DNA from: Adiantum capillus-veneris
Taxonomy: Eukaryota > Streptophyta > Polypodiopsida > Polypodiales > Pteridaceae
Reading direction: 5' to 3'
Length of the DNA: 64,000 nt
NCBI GenBank assembly: GCA_014529385.2
Contig: CM043971.1
Span: 28,971,709-29,035,708, forward strand
The position numbers and the translations under genes are program-made. Positions 1 to 9,677 of the stretch are shown piece by piece. Position 1 is the stretch's first letter; every line of letters begins with the position of its first letter. The notes below the pieces were generated by a model. That model worked only from the letters and a program-made list of their open reading frames with translations. It made no database searches and was not told the origin of the DNA.

Positions 1-891
1 AAGTGATTTGTTGACCAATTTGCAACTAATTAGCTCCATCATCACTTGTGTTGTCTTCACTCCTTCCTCCATAGCTTGAGTCCAAGAGCTTCCTTATTTT
101 AAAATGTAAAGAATCTACATAAAATCAATACATATCTAGTAATAATAGAAAGGGGTTGAATGAGAACTTATGAATTACAACAAGATTAAGCATGACTTGA
201 GAGGTGATTAGAAGAGGAATTTTGATGGGTTTTTGAGCTTGAGAGAGAGGAGGAAGGAGAGGAGGGTGAGAAGACTAATGGCTGATTTTTAGAGAAGGTC
301 TCAATGTGGAAAAGGAAGGGTGTGTGTGTGTAAAGGTAGAGGGGGTGGTCCCCACCACAGTTGAAAAAACTGGCGTCCGCCATTTTGGCCATATCTCCTA
401 GACCGTAGATGCAAAAATTATATAAAAAAAATATGGTCAGAATCTCCAGCTCATCAACTACAACTTTGATGAAGACAACTTTTCTTGGATCGGAGTGGAA
501 GTATTGTTTAAAAATTCAGTAAAATCATGTGTCTGGTTCCTTCCTTTACCAAGTCTTCCACTTGGGTCCCATCTGTTTGAATCATCATATGGCTCCAAAG
601 CCATGATGATATGAGACACTCATGACCCTTGAATCATGGGTGCATGGCTCCACAACCACATCATATCTTTTCTTTTCACATTTACATATTTTCCCTTCCC
701 TTTACCACTAGGTTCTCCCTCTACCTTTCACCTCCGGTGAACTAGTCAAGGAAAAATTCCTATCAAATCATTTTTTTAAAAAAAATAAAAATCCAAGAGG
801 TTGTTCTCACTCTTTCTTTTATTGTAAACCTCTAGAAGCAAGGAAAACCAACAAAATATAATAAACAAAAATTTGTGATAGGCTCGGATCA
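1..891 (-). repeat. 3' LTR of element A (partial)
   Basis: Positions 1-891 repeat 7736-8623 almost exactly, and both copies end in GGCTCGGATCA. The first roughly 600 bp of this LTR, seen in the other copy from 7133, lie before the window. Confidence 0.95.
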
Positions 892-905
892 TAGCCCCCC
901 CAAAC
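892..905 (-). other. Polypurine tract of element A
   Basis: Read on the minus strand, this is a G-rich tract (GGTTTGGGGGGGCTA) directly before the 3' LTR start TGATCC. It is in the expected place for the plus-strand primer. Confidence 0.7.
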
Positions 906-932
906 CTGGCTAGGGGTATTTATGCCTCTAGC

Positions 933-3900
933 CTACTTTCTTTGATCTTGAGCTGACCTTATCCTGATGTGATAAAGCTTTAGACGCCATCCATTTTTCT
1001 TGGTCTTGTACACTTTACCATCAATGTCTTGAAGTCTGTAAGAGCCATTTTTGAACTTTTTGGTGACCAAGAATGGGCCTTCCCATCGAAAAAGAAACTT
1101 TCCATGCTTACGAGTGTCGAAGCGATTGCCATATCGAAGCACCAGAGATCCCTTTTTGATGTCTTTGGATGCTAGCTTTTTGTTGAACTTTTCTCTGCGC
1201 TTCTTTGCTTCTTGAGAATAGTGGTTGATCGCTTCTTCATGATCCAATTGCAGCCTCTCTAGATCCATGATCCTTTGATGTACTTTCTCCTTTTGAGAGC
1301 CTACCTGGCTACCCAATATTCGAAGACTTGTTAACTTCACTTCAATGGGCAAAAGCGCCTCCTTTCCATAAACCAAATGAAAGGGTGTGTACCCTAATGT
1401 GGTTTTGAAGGAGGTTCTATAGGCCCATAGAGCTCCATTCAGGTGTTTGTCCCAATCTTAGCACCTGGCATGTACCTGTTTGGTGAGAATTTTGCAAATG
1501 ATTCCATTTACCTTTTCCACCAAACCATTGCACTGAGGGTAGTAAGGAGTAGAGTGTTGATGCTGAATATTTAGCTTCTTCATGAGTTCTCCTACCAAGT
1601 CTGCTCTAAACCCTGGTCCTCTATCAGATAGTATTTCAAGAGGGGTACCAAACCGGCAACAGATGTGGTCAAAGATGAACTGACTCACATCCTTAGCAGT
1701 AATTCTATTGGTCGGCATAGCCTCAGCCCATCTAGTCATGTAGTCTACTCCCATGATGATGTACTATTTACCTGACTGAGTGCATGGTAGAGGCCCGATG
1801 GCATCAATTCCTCACTTCTCAAAGGGCCCATATACCTTTATTGGGTTCTGAGGTTCAGCTATGAGCCGTTGTGGTCCTGCTTTCTGACATTCATCACATG
1901 TTTGACACCAGTATTTGACATCACGATAAAGACTTGGCCAAGTAAACCCATCTTGTAGAACCTTTCTACTAGTGACGTCGTGTGAAAAGTGTCCTCCGCA
2001 CATATCATCATGACAAGCTTTTAAAATCTCTTCAATTTCACTCTTCAAAGGCACTCTCCTAAGCACACCATCCTTACCAAGACAATACAAGTCATCATTT
2101 ACTATGCGATACCTGGTAGCCTTCCTAGCTAACCATCGCCTTTCCCCTGCATTCAAGTGTTTAGGAGCCTCTCCTTGCTCCAGAATGTGCATAATATCTT
2201 CTAAGTCCTCCTTGCCTTGCTGAAGTGGAAGTTTGATGGCCACTGCTCCCACTATTGACTCATTTAACTTTGATGATGCTAGGTGGTCTGCATCCTTGTT
2301 CTGGTCTCTTGGCACATGATGTACTTGTGCCTCCCTAAATCTCCTCACAAGAGATTTGGCTTCTCTCATTTTAGTAGAGGGACGGGCATTTTTGCAAGCC
2401 CATGTACCTTGCATTTGCCTTACCAAAAGCATGGAGTCACCAAAAGCGTTTAATCTCTTAATTGAATTATCGAGGCACCAACAAAGGCCATGAATTAGAG
2501 CTTGATATTCTGCTTCATTGTTGGAGTGGACATCTTCTAGAGTGATCCCTTCACCATGGATCCTCTCTCCCAATGGAGATAAGACCACGATGCCTGCAGC
2601 TGCCTTATCCTTGGTTCTCTTGTATGCTCCATCAAAGTAGAGGCTATAAGCATTGACCAAAGCCTCTGGAGCTGGAGGTGGTGGAAGTTCCTTTCTCTTC
2701 AAATGGAAAACTTTTTCATAGCACTTGTTTGTTAAAATGTCGGCTAAGCATGCTCGAGTTGTTCTTTCAACCTGTATTGTATAATCAAACTCTTGAAGTC
2801 GCACCACCCACTTTGCTATTTTGTCAGATATTTCCATATGTTGTAGTGCATAGGGAAACATATCCTCCACAGTGATAATTACAAACCTCTTCGGCAACAA
2901 GTATGGCCGAAATTTGGTTACCGCAAACATGAGAGCTAACACTAGCTGTTCCATCAGGGTGTAGGCCTTCTCTGTGTTTTCCATGAGGCGGCTAGCAAAA
3001 TACACAGGCCTCATAAAGGATGTTTTTGGATCTTTTTGTAGGAGGGCAGCACCAATGGCCTCTTCTCCCACACTAGGGTTTACAAAGAATGTTTCTTCCC
3101 AACAAGGTTGGAGGATTACAGGGAGTGACCCTAACATTTTTTTAATCTCTCTAAAATGCCCATCACTTTCTTCACTCCAAACAAGAGTCTCTTGACGAGT
3201 CAGCTGTTGTAGAGGAAATATCACTTGGGAGAGTAAGTGTATGAATCTACTCAAATATCTTAGCTTTTGCAAGAAAGAGATTAATTGTTTGATGGAAGTT
3301 GGGGAAGGTAGATTTAGCAATGTTTCTATCTTTTCAGGATCTACCTCGATTCCATCAATGGACACTACATGCCCTAATAGTGTAACCTTGCTTTCCCCAA
3401 TGTGACATTTGTCCTTGTTTAGTTGTCCACCCAGCTTAGCTAAACGAGTAAATCCTTCATCAATCTTGCCGAGATGCGTACTTTTGGAGCTGTAAATACA
3501 AAAGTCATCTATGAAAACCCTTATGGACTTACCAAAGTAAGGTTGGAAGACCATGTTCATGAATCGTTGAAAGGTGGCTGGAGCGTTGGTGAGACCAAAA
3601 GGCATGACTCAAAATGCAAAACAGCCCCATGGTGTGATGAAAGTAGTCTTTTTCTGGTCCTCCTCTGCAATGCGTATTTGAAAGTAGCCAAAGTAGCCAT
3701 CACACACTGTGTATCTCTCATGGCCTGCTACTTCATTTAGAATCTCATCTTGAAATGGGAGAGGGAAGTGGTCCCTCTTTGTTGCAGCATTTAGTGGCTT
3801 GTAATCCACACACACTCGCCATTTACCATTCTTCTTTGGCCTCACCACTACTGGGGAGACCCATTCTGAATCTTCTACTGGGTATATGAATCCTGCTTCT

Positions 3901-5147
3901 AAGAGTCTCTTCACCTCGGACAACAGTGCATTTTGTTGCACAACTCCTAATCTTCTTAGTTTCTGTACTACTGGCTTGCTCCCTTCTTTTAGATGGATAT
4001 GATGCTTCACTGCAGTGACACCTGTAATGTGAGTGTAATCAAAAATAAACAATGATGCATGCTTCTTGAGAACATTTACATAACCCTCCTTTTCTTCTTC
4101 CTTTATATCCTTGGATAACATCTCCTCTAGGCTGGCATCCCACACATTCTCCATTTGGATCCTTGGGTTGTCTTCTGATGAGGTAGTTTCCTTTATGGTG
4201 ACGCCCATGACTTCGAGAGTGCTATCACTCTCTTCACTTGAACTCTCTTCCTCGTCCATGGATGAGGAGCATCCACTTGAGCTCCACTCATCAGCTGACG
4301 TCTCTAGTTCAAGGTTCTCTTGTTGCCCATTCTTTAGGTTATAAACCACCTTCCGACTATGGCCACCCATGCGAGGCCTCAACTCCAAATCTCATGTTGC
4401 CCAATCTTGCCTAGCTCCTATACCCATGAGCCAAGGTCATCCTAAAATAAGGGGGTATCCTTCTCCCTTTACTGGCATCACATAAGCATCAACCTCTGTA
4501 GTGATTCCAAAAACAGAAACTCTCAAAGCTTTCACTACACCCACACAAGTGACAGAGACATTATTGGCCATTTTTTCCCTAAAGTTTGATGATTCCATTA
4601 CCTCTAAACCCAATTGATGCATTAGCTTTTTTGTCATGACACAAACCTCTGCTCCACTGTCAATGTAAGTTTTTGGAATCCGTTGTCCCTTGATTTGAGC
4701 CTCCACCAAAGGCACTATATCCTTGAGACCATATGCTTTGATTACACTTACTAGCTTACTTCGCTTTTCCCTCATGCTCACCATTTTTGACCATTGTCGT
4801 CGAAGCTTTGGGGAGATATGAAGTAGTTGTGGCCAAGTAATCTTTGGTCCTTGAGAACTCACATCAGCTGTCAAGTCATAAGGTTGTGTCCGAGATCCCA
4901 TAGGGAAATCAGAGATGTCAATTTGAGACCTAGTACGGGTCTTTCTCTTCTTGGCTTCATATTTAGTTGCCCGAGATGTACTTGCTTCATTGCTTGCATC
5001 CTTGCTTGTTTCTTTACCTACTTCATCTTGGACACGCACACGTTTGATAGGCATTGTAGCCACTTCATCTATCTTCATCTTCCCTTTAGCTATTTCTTCC
5101 TGGTTGCTTCTGCCCTTGAGGACCTCCTCCATCCTTATGATGCTCAC
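933..5147 (-). pseudogene. pol: pol of element A: protease, RT, dual RNase H, integrase; interrupted by stops
   Basis: Read right to left. Protease: YIDSGAEV near 4660 with YPLILG near 4440. RT N-terminal part: WRVCVDYKPLN near 3800. RT palm: FIDDFCIYSS at about 3515-3486. First RNase H begins FFVNPSVGEEAIG, with Asn where the first catalytic Asp is expected, so it is probably inactive. The second RNase H has LYFDGAY, NNEAEY and FGDS near 2660-2430, keeping the D-E-D set. Integrase: an HHCC finger ending CQTCDECQ, GIDAIGPLP, LSDRGPGF and LVEKVNG as the DDE triad, then WEGPF near 1080. Stops interrupt it near 4436, 4389, 3606, 1809 and 1756. At least one, in the integrase near 1809, replaces a Trp that element B keeps. 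No chromodomain is seen. It is not expected to give a full product. Confidence 0.9.
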
Positions 5148-6116
5148 ATTTGGTTGAGTAGCAGGGGCTTGAGCTTGAGCACGAGGTGGCTACAAAATTT
5201 GAGGTTGCGGTTGCTCTTGTGCTTGAGCTCTAGCACGGGGAGGACTTACTTGTTGTCGAGGACCTCTGACAGGGTAGTCATATCTTCTGGGATGAGGGAA
5301 ATTATACATGCCGTGGCCATTTTCCCCACAATTTTAACACAACATTTCCCTTGCTTGACGTTGCATTGGTGGCCGATTCCCACCATTTCCCTCAATAGGC
5401 CTTCTTGCACCCTGCACAAGATTTACTCTCAACCCCTCTAGCTGGTTTGTGAGATTGTTTATTTGTTGGAGCATATCTTCTTGTTGACCTCTATTGAGGT
5501 CTGGTGCATTAGGCACATTTGGAGGTATGTGAGAGGCTTCCATAGTTGTGATATTGCCTCCCAAAGCTAGCTGGCCAGCTTGGGCTTGATAGAGAATCTT
5601 TCTATTCTTTTCCCTAGAAATTCTTAAGGCATCTTCAAAAGCATTTGGAAATTTTCTCTTTACCTTCTCCCTTAGCAAGGGGTGCAAACCTGAGATAAAT
5701 CGATCCTTTTGGAGGCAATTGGGAGATCGCTCACCAGGGTTTAGTGAGTCTGACCATTGCCCCCAAAGTTTCAGAAAACCTTCCTCATAGGTTGCATAAC
5801 CATGAGGGTCAACTTGATGAAGGGCCAGAAGCCGTTGCCATAGTTCTTCTGCCGAATTGGCTCGTTAAAATCTTCGTAGGAAAGCCGCCTTCAATCCCTC
5901 CCAATCAATTCTTTGGGTTGGATCTAGAGCCTGGAACCATACCCTAGCTTCTTCTTTGAGCACCAAAGGAAAAGCTCTCAATTTCAATGCTTCGTCATCC
6001 CTCCCAGAGACAAGGAAAGCCATCTCCAAGTTATCCAAAAAATCCCCAGCATTTTCCCCACTACGCCCAAAAAAATTTGGGAAAGCCATCATAAAAATGG
6101 GTTGCCTTCCTCTCAA
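5148..6116 (-). pseudogene. gag: gag of element A, broken
   Basis: The probable start is MMAFPNFFGRSGENAGDFLD near 6090, matching MAFSYPEFHGRSDEDVEEFL in elements B and C. A retrotransposon gag core follows (EEARVWFQAL, then KRKFPNAFEDALRISREKNR near 5660). A CCHC zinc knuckle is expected near 5340, but its second residue is a stop (C-stop-N-C-GENGH) and the last Cys reads Phe, so the knuckle is destroyed. A second stop lies near 5190 in a Gln/Pro/Ala-rich linker leading to the protease. The frame between 5864 and 5688 is also broken. The gag identity is firm; it is not functional. Confidence 0.85.
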
Positions 6117-6325
6117 TACAGCACAAAGATGAAAACGTCTAGGCCCAAATCATATCTTATTAAGGGTAGAATAAATGGATTGATAGATGCATTAATCTTA
6201 GCTAGACGACGAGGGCCTAGTAAGTTCCTTATGATGTTTTGGAACCTAAGCTTTGTGCTAGCTATTATATGCACATTTTGTCTAGCAAGAGGTTGGAAAG
6301 GTCCATATAAATCCCTATGATTCAT
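6113..6325 (-). CDS. Short ORF between leader and gag of element A; second copy of a conserved Tat upstream domain
   Basis: An open frame of 70 codons starts MNHRDLYGPFQPLARQNVHI and ends GLDVFIFVLY just before gag. It aligns along its length with the small ORF at 20157-20399 in element B: GPRRL followed by a hydrophobic stretch and a final FDVHVFVLI-like tail. It also aligns with the neighbouring copy at 6340-6560, so element A carries this domain twice in tandem. I do not recognise the domain. Pattern seen: NVxxx, about 12 residues, FGPRRL, about 10 residues, IPxIxY, then FDVxxFxL. Whether it is translated is unknown. The same pattern in two diverged families argues against a chance ORF. 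Confidence 0.5.
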   Translation of the reverse strand: MNHRDLYGPFQPLARQNVHIIASTKLRFQNIIRNLLGPRRLAKINASINPFILPLIRYDLGLDVFIFVLY

Positions 6326-6339
6326 GGAGTATGCTTAAA

Positions 6340-7082
6340 GCAAGATGAATATGTGAACATCAAAAGATACATTATACTCCAAAATAGGGAATATTATAGG
6401 GTCAGGGGACAACAATATCTCTCTCAACCTCTCAGCTCCAAAATAGAAGACCAATCTTTGTTGGAAAAAAAATATTTCTATCAATGCGCACATTCACCCT
6501 AATATTCTGAACTAATTGAAAGTTGTAGAAAATGGGATTATTCATTGGTGCATTAAATACAAACTTCCATGAAGCACTTCATTGAAGTTGAGCTCTCTTG
6601 GATCCCACCATTTGAGAGATGCGAAGAATTTTCTCACCAGTGATTAGCCTAGCTTTGGTGTGACCATCTTCAGCTTTGTAGAGTTCATAGGGTTCAATGG
6701 CTACCCTCTCAACCACCTTGAGCCTTCTTGCTAGTAGTAGTTGGAGTGCATCACCATATGTAGCCTCTTGCCAATACCGCACCCCATTGATGTGTAGCTC
6801 CCCCTCCAAAAATTTGTTAATACCCGAGTTTGAGAGTGCTTTCACCACCTAGAGTCGAGGCTTCAAAGGAAGTGTCTTCACACTAGCCACAAAGCACTCA
6901 ACACAATGCTTTGACCTAGGGACTTGATGACTACAATATTTTCCTTGAAGCAAAGAAGGGTGTGTGTAGTTAACTCTCTTTACCCGCATACGTGTCATTT
7001 GTCGATAAAGACGCTTCTTTTCTCGAGCTTCTTGGGGAGACCATAGTGGAAGTCTCGGAGAATTTGATGGATCTTCCTTCAT
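6340..7082 (-). pseudogene. Upstream ORF of element A (before gag), interrupted
   Basis: One long minus-strand frame begins MKEDPSNSPRLPLWSPQEAR at 7082. It meets a stop after KTLPLKPRL near 6850, continues as VVKALSNSGINKFLEGELH to a stop near 6580, then runs into SASWKFVF and NIRVNVRIDRN. There a run of T residues near 6470 shifts the frame into FQQRLVFYFG, RLREIL and FDVHIFILL before stopping near 6340. The last part matches the element B ORF at 20157-20399. Tat-lineage elements are known to carry an extra ORF before gag, but I cannot name this protein. The first two thirds have no recognisable motif apart from a basic stretch (REKKRLYRQ). Confidence 0.5.
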
Positions 7083-7109
7083 AGGATTGACAGAGCACTT
7101 CTGGAGAGC

Positions 7110-7127
7110 TCCTCAGTGGGGGCACCA
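7110..7127 (-). other. Primer-binding site of element A
   Basis: The minus strand reads TGGTGCCCCCACTGAGGA, five bases from the 5' LTR end. It begins TGG, as a tRNA 3'-CCA complement must, and closely resembles the PBS of elements B and C (TGGCGCCCCCACGGAGGA). I do not assign the tRNA. Confidence 0.75.
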
Positions 7128-7245
7128 ATTTATGACGAAGGAAATTTGGAATGGCGGCCTCTACACCAAAGCAAACTCCATTGCGCCACAAGGGAAATGA
7201 GATGAGGGCACCACCTAGTCTTGGAAGCGTGGACTAGGACCGCTA

Positions 7246-7259
7246 CACAAAGAGAGAGA

Positions 7260-7314
<55 letters not shown>
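7246..7314. repeat. (GA)n microsatellite inside the element A LTR
   Basis: About 35 GA units with one interruption (gacag near 7271). Confidence 0.95.
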
Positions 7315-7317
<3 letters not shown>

Positions 7318-7630
7318 ACTATGAATGAAGCATTAACCTTAGTGTGTGTACAAGGAATGGATGACTTCAAACACTCCCAACACAAATAGCATGTAGATTA
7401 CCAAACAACCACTCAAGGATTAGCCAAGATCACATCAAGAACTCTCACACACATATAAAAGATTTATCTTAATTAACATAAGTAAGAGGAGGAGAGGTTA
7501 CTAGCATGAAACAATTTTCACTCTAGAATGTGCAAGAATAGAGTGAATGAATGAGCTTATGGGCTCATGGTGAGTGATACAAAGGCTCAATGGGGCTGAG
7601 GGAGGCTTGAAATTACAAAGGGGAAGGCCT

Positions 7631-7640
7631 CTTTATATAG
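7631..7640 (-). promoter_or_regulatory. TATA box in the element A 5' LTR
   Basis: The minus strand reads CTATATAAAG in the right half of the LTR, suitably placed to drive minus-strand transcription of the element. Confidence 0.5.
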
Positions 7641-8623
7641 GAAAGAGAGTGATTAGGAGTGAGGTTAAGATCCAAGTGTAATTTGTACAAATAAAGCTTG
7701 ATTAGGGACATTCAACCAATGAAGAAGCTCCTTCCAAGTGATTTGTTGACCAATTTGCAACTAATTAGCTCCATCATCACTTGTGTTGTCTTCACTCCTT
7801 CCTCCATAGCTTGAGTCCAAGAGCTTCCTTATTTTAAAATGTAAAGAATCTACATAAAATCAATACATATCTAGTAATAATAGAAAGGGGTTGAATGAGA
7901 ACTTATGAATTACAACAAGATTAAGCATGACTTGAGAGGTGATTAGAAGAGGAATTTTGATGGGTTTTTGAGCTTGAGAGAGAGGAGGAAGAAGAGGAGG
8001 GTGAGAAGACTAATGGCTGATTTTTAGAGAAGGTCTCAATGTGGAAAAGGAAGGGTGTGTGTGTGTAAAGGTAGAGGGGGTGGTCTCCACCACAGTTGAA
8101 AAAACTGGCGTCCGCCATTTTGGCCATATCTCCTAGACCGTAGATGCAAAAATTATATAAAAAAAATATGGTCAGAATCTCCAGCTCATCAACTACAACT
8201 TTGATGAAGACAACTTTTCTTGGATCGGAGTGGAAGTATTTTTTAAAAATTCAGTAAAATCATGTGTCTGGTTCCTTCCTTTACCAAGTCTTCCACTTGG
8301 GTCCCATCTGTTTGAATCATCATATGGCTCCAAAGCCATGATGATATGAGCCACTCATGACCCTTGAATCATGGGTGCATGGCTCCACAACCACATCATA
8401 TCTTTTCTTTTCACATTTACATATTTTCCCTTCCCTTTACCACTAGGTTCTCCCTCTACCTTTCACCTCCGGTGAACTAGTCAAGGAAAAATTCCTATCA
8501 AATCATTTTTTTTAAAAAAAAAATCCAAGAGGTTGTTCTCACTCTTTCTTTTATTGTAAACCTCTAGAAGCAAGGAAAACCAACAAAATATAATAAGCAA
8601 AAAATTGTGATAGGCTCGGATCA

Positions 8624-9381
8624 CCATCAAGAATAAATATCCAATTCCTCGTATTGATGAGATGGTGGACAGATTACATGGAGCCAAAATATTCACAAAG
8701 ATCGATCTTCAATCTGGCTATCATCAAATTCGAATCCAGGAGGCTGATATCTCCAAAACAGCTTTCAACACTCGTTATGGTCATTACGAATTTACAGTGA
8801 TGGCTTTCGGACTTACGAATGCTCCTGCAACTTTCAATCATCTGATGCACGATATCTTTAGAGAATTCTTGGACGATTTTGTCCTAGTATTCTTTGACGA
8901 TATCTTAATTTATTCCAAATCAGAGGAAGAGCATGAAGGACAAGTTAGGAAAGTGTTAGAGCTTTTACGCCGAAATAAGCTGTATGCAAAGAAAAGCAAA
9001 TGTACCTTCTTTACCCCTAAGGTCTGTTACTTAGGGTTTATCATTTCACCTGAAGGAGTCTCTATTGACCCTGACAAAGTCAAAGATATTGTGGAATGGC
9101 CTCAACCCACTTCACAAACCGAAGTTAGAGGGTTCTTAGGTATCACAGGGTGGTACAGGATCTTTGTAAAGGACTATGCTCTTAAAGCTGCACCACTAAC
9201 CGACTTGCTAAAGAAAGGAGCTACGATACTTTTGGAAGAAAAACAGGAATCTTGCTTCAAACAGCTGAAGGAGTATCTTGCTTCAGAACCTCTCTTAAAA
9301 CTTCCAGACTTCACCCAAGAATTCGAGGTGATCACAGATGCTAGTAACCTTAGGAGGATTCCTTACTCAAGAAGGAAGGCC
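8624..9381 (+). pseudogene. pol: Chromovirus pol, left part: reverse transcriptase and start of RNase H
   Basis: The plus-strand frame opens in the middle of RT at NKYPIPRIDEMVDRLHGAKI and continues through FTKIDLQSGYHQIRI, FGLTNAPATF and the catalytic block VFFDDILIYSK near 8900. It then runs through the thumb (CYLGFIISPEGVSIDPDK) and into RNase H (FEVITDASN near 9340). A one-base shift near 9348 then moves the correct frame: the plus-one frame continues as LTQEGRPI up to the insertion point. The open frame running on to 9510 is therefore spurious after about 9350 and crosses into the inserted element. Confidence 0.92.
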
Positions 9382-9401
9382 TATAAAGACCATATTAGGT
9401 A
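9382..9401 (+). repeat. Left TSD (TATA) and left terminal inverted repeat
   Basis: TATA followed by AAGACCATATTAGGTA. Inside it, TTTTGGTAAAAATC resembles AAGTGGGAAAATCC in the other end, so the inverted repeat extends imperfectly to about 30 bp. Confidence 0.9.
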
Positions 9402-9677
9402 TTTTGGTAAAAATCTCACATTATGGGAATCTCTAAATCGACTAAATTCATGTAATTTGGGAATTTTCCACTTAAAGTGGGAAAAATTGAGGTGTGTGGT
9501 TAGTAAATAAAGTAAAAATCTCATAGGATTGTGGTGTTGATAAACACCAAAAGTCAAGAGGATGTACAACACATGGATTTGAATAATAACTATAAATTAC
9601 ATAAAACAAAGGAAGATACAAAAAAGATTTTGTTTACAAACTGACTAGTATAGTCACAATAGAAGCTCCACATAATT
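9402..9677. other. Left subterminal region, non-coding
   Basis: A+T-rich DNA between the left TIR and the stop of the DUF7869-like gene. It holds a short imperfect hairpin near 9463-9485 (TTTTCCACTT / AAAGTGGGAAAA). The satellite motif is absent. It probably contains the 3' untranslated region and poly(A) site of the minus-strand gene. Confidence 0.5.

Larger units (their letters stand above)
1..8623 (-). mobile_element. Element A: decayed Ty3/gypsy (Tat-lineage) LTR retrotransposon, truncated by window start
   Basis: Minus-strand element bounded on the right by its 5' LTR (7133-8623) and on the left by the 3' LTR, of which only 1-891 lies in the window. Internal order on the minus strand: PBS, an upstream ORF region, gag, protease, reverse transcriptase, RNase H, a second RNase H, integrase with a GPF motif, then a purine tract next to the 3' LTR. 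The extra RNase H after the first one is the hallmark of the Tat lineage (established knowledge). The two LTRs differ at only about eight places over 890 bp, so the insertion is fairly young, but the coding region already has several stops. It sits in the reverse transcriptase gene of the chromovirus that resumes at 8624. The other target-site flank is outside the window. Confidence 0.93.
7133..8623 (-). repeat. 5' LTR of element A, 1491 bp
   Basis: Begins TGACGAAGG and ends CGGATCA on the plus strand, so the ends are TGA...TCA. Its right 890 bp match window positions 1-891. The sequence to its right is chromovirus RT coding DNA. Confidence 0.93.

Noticed and set aside
9382-9510. C-terminal part of the chromovirus RT ORF ending at 9510
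   Set aside because: After the one-base shift near 9348 it is out of frame, and after 9386 it is in the inserted element.
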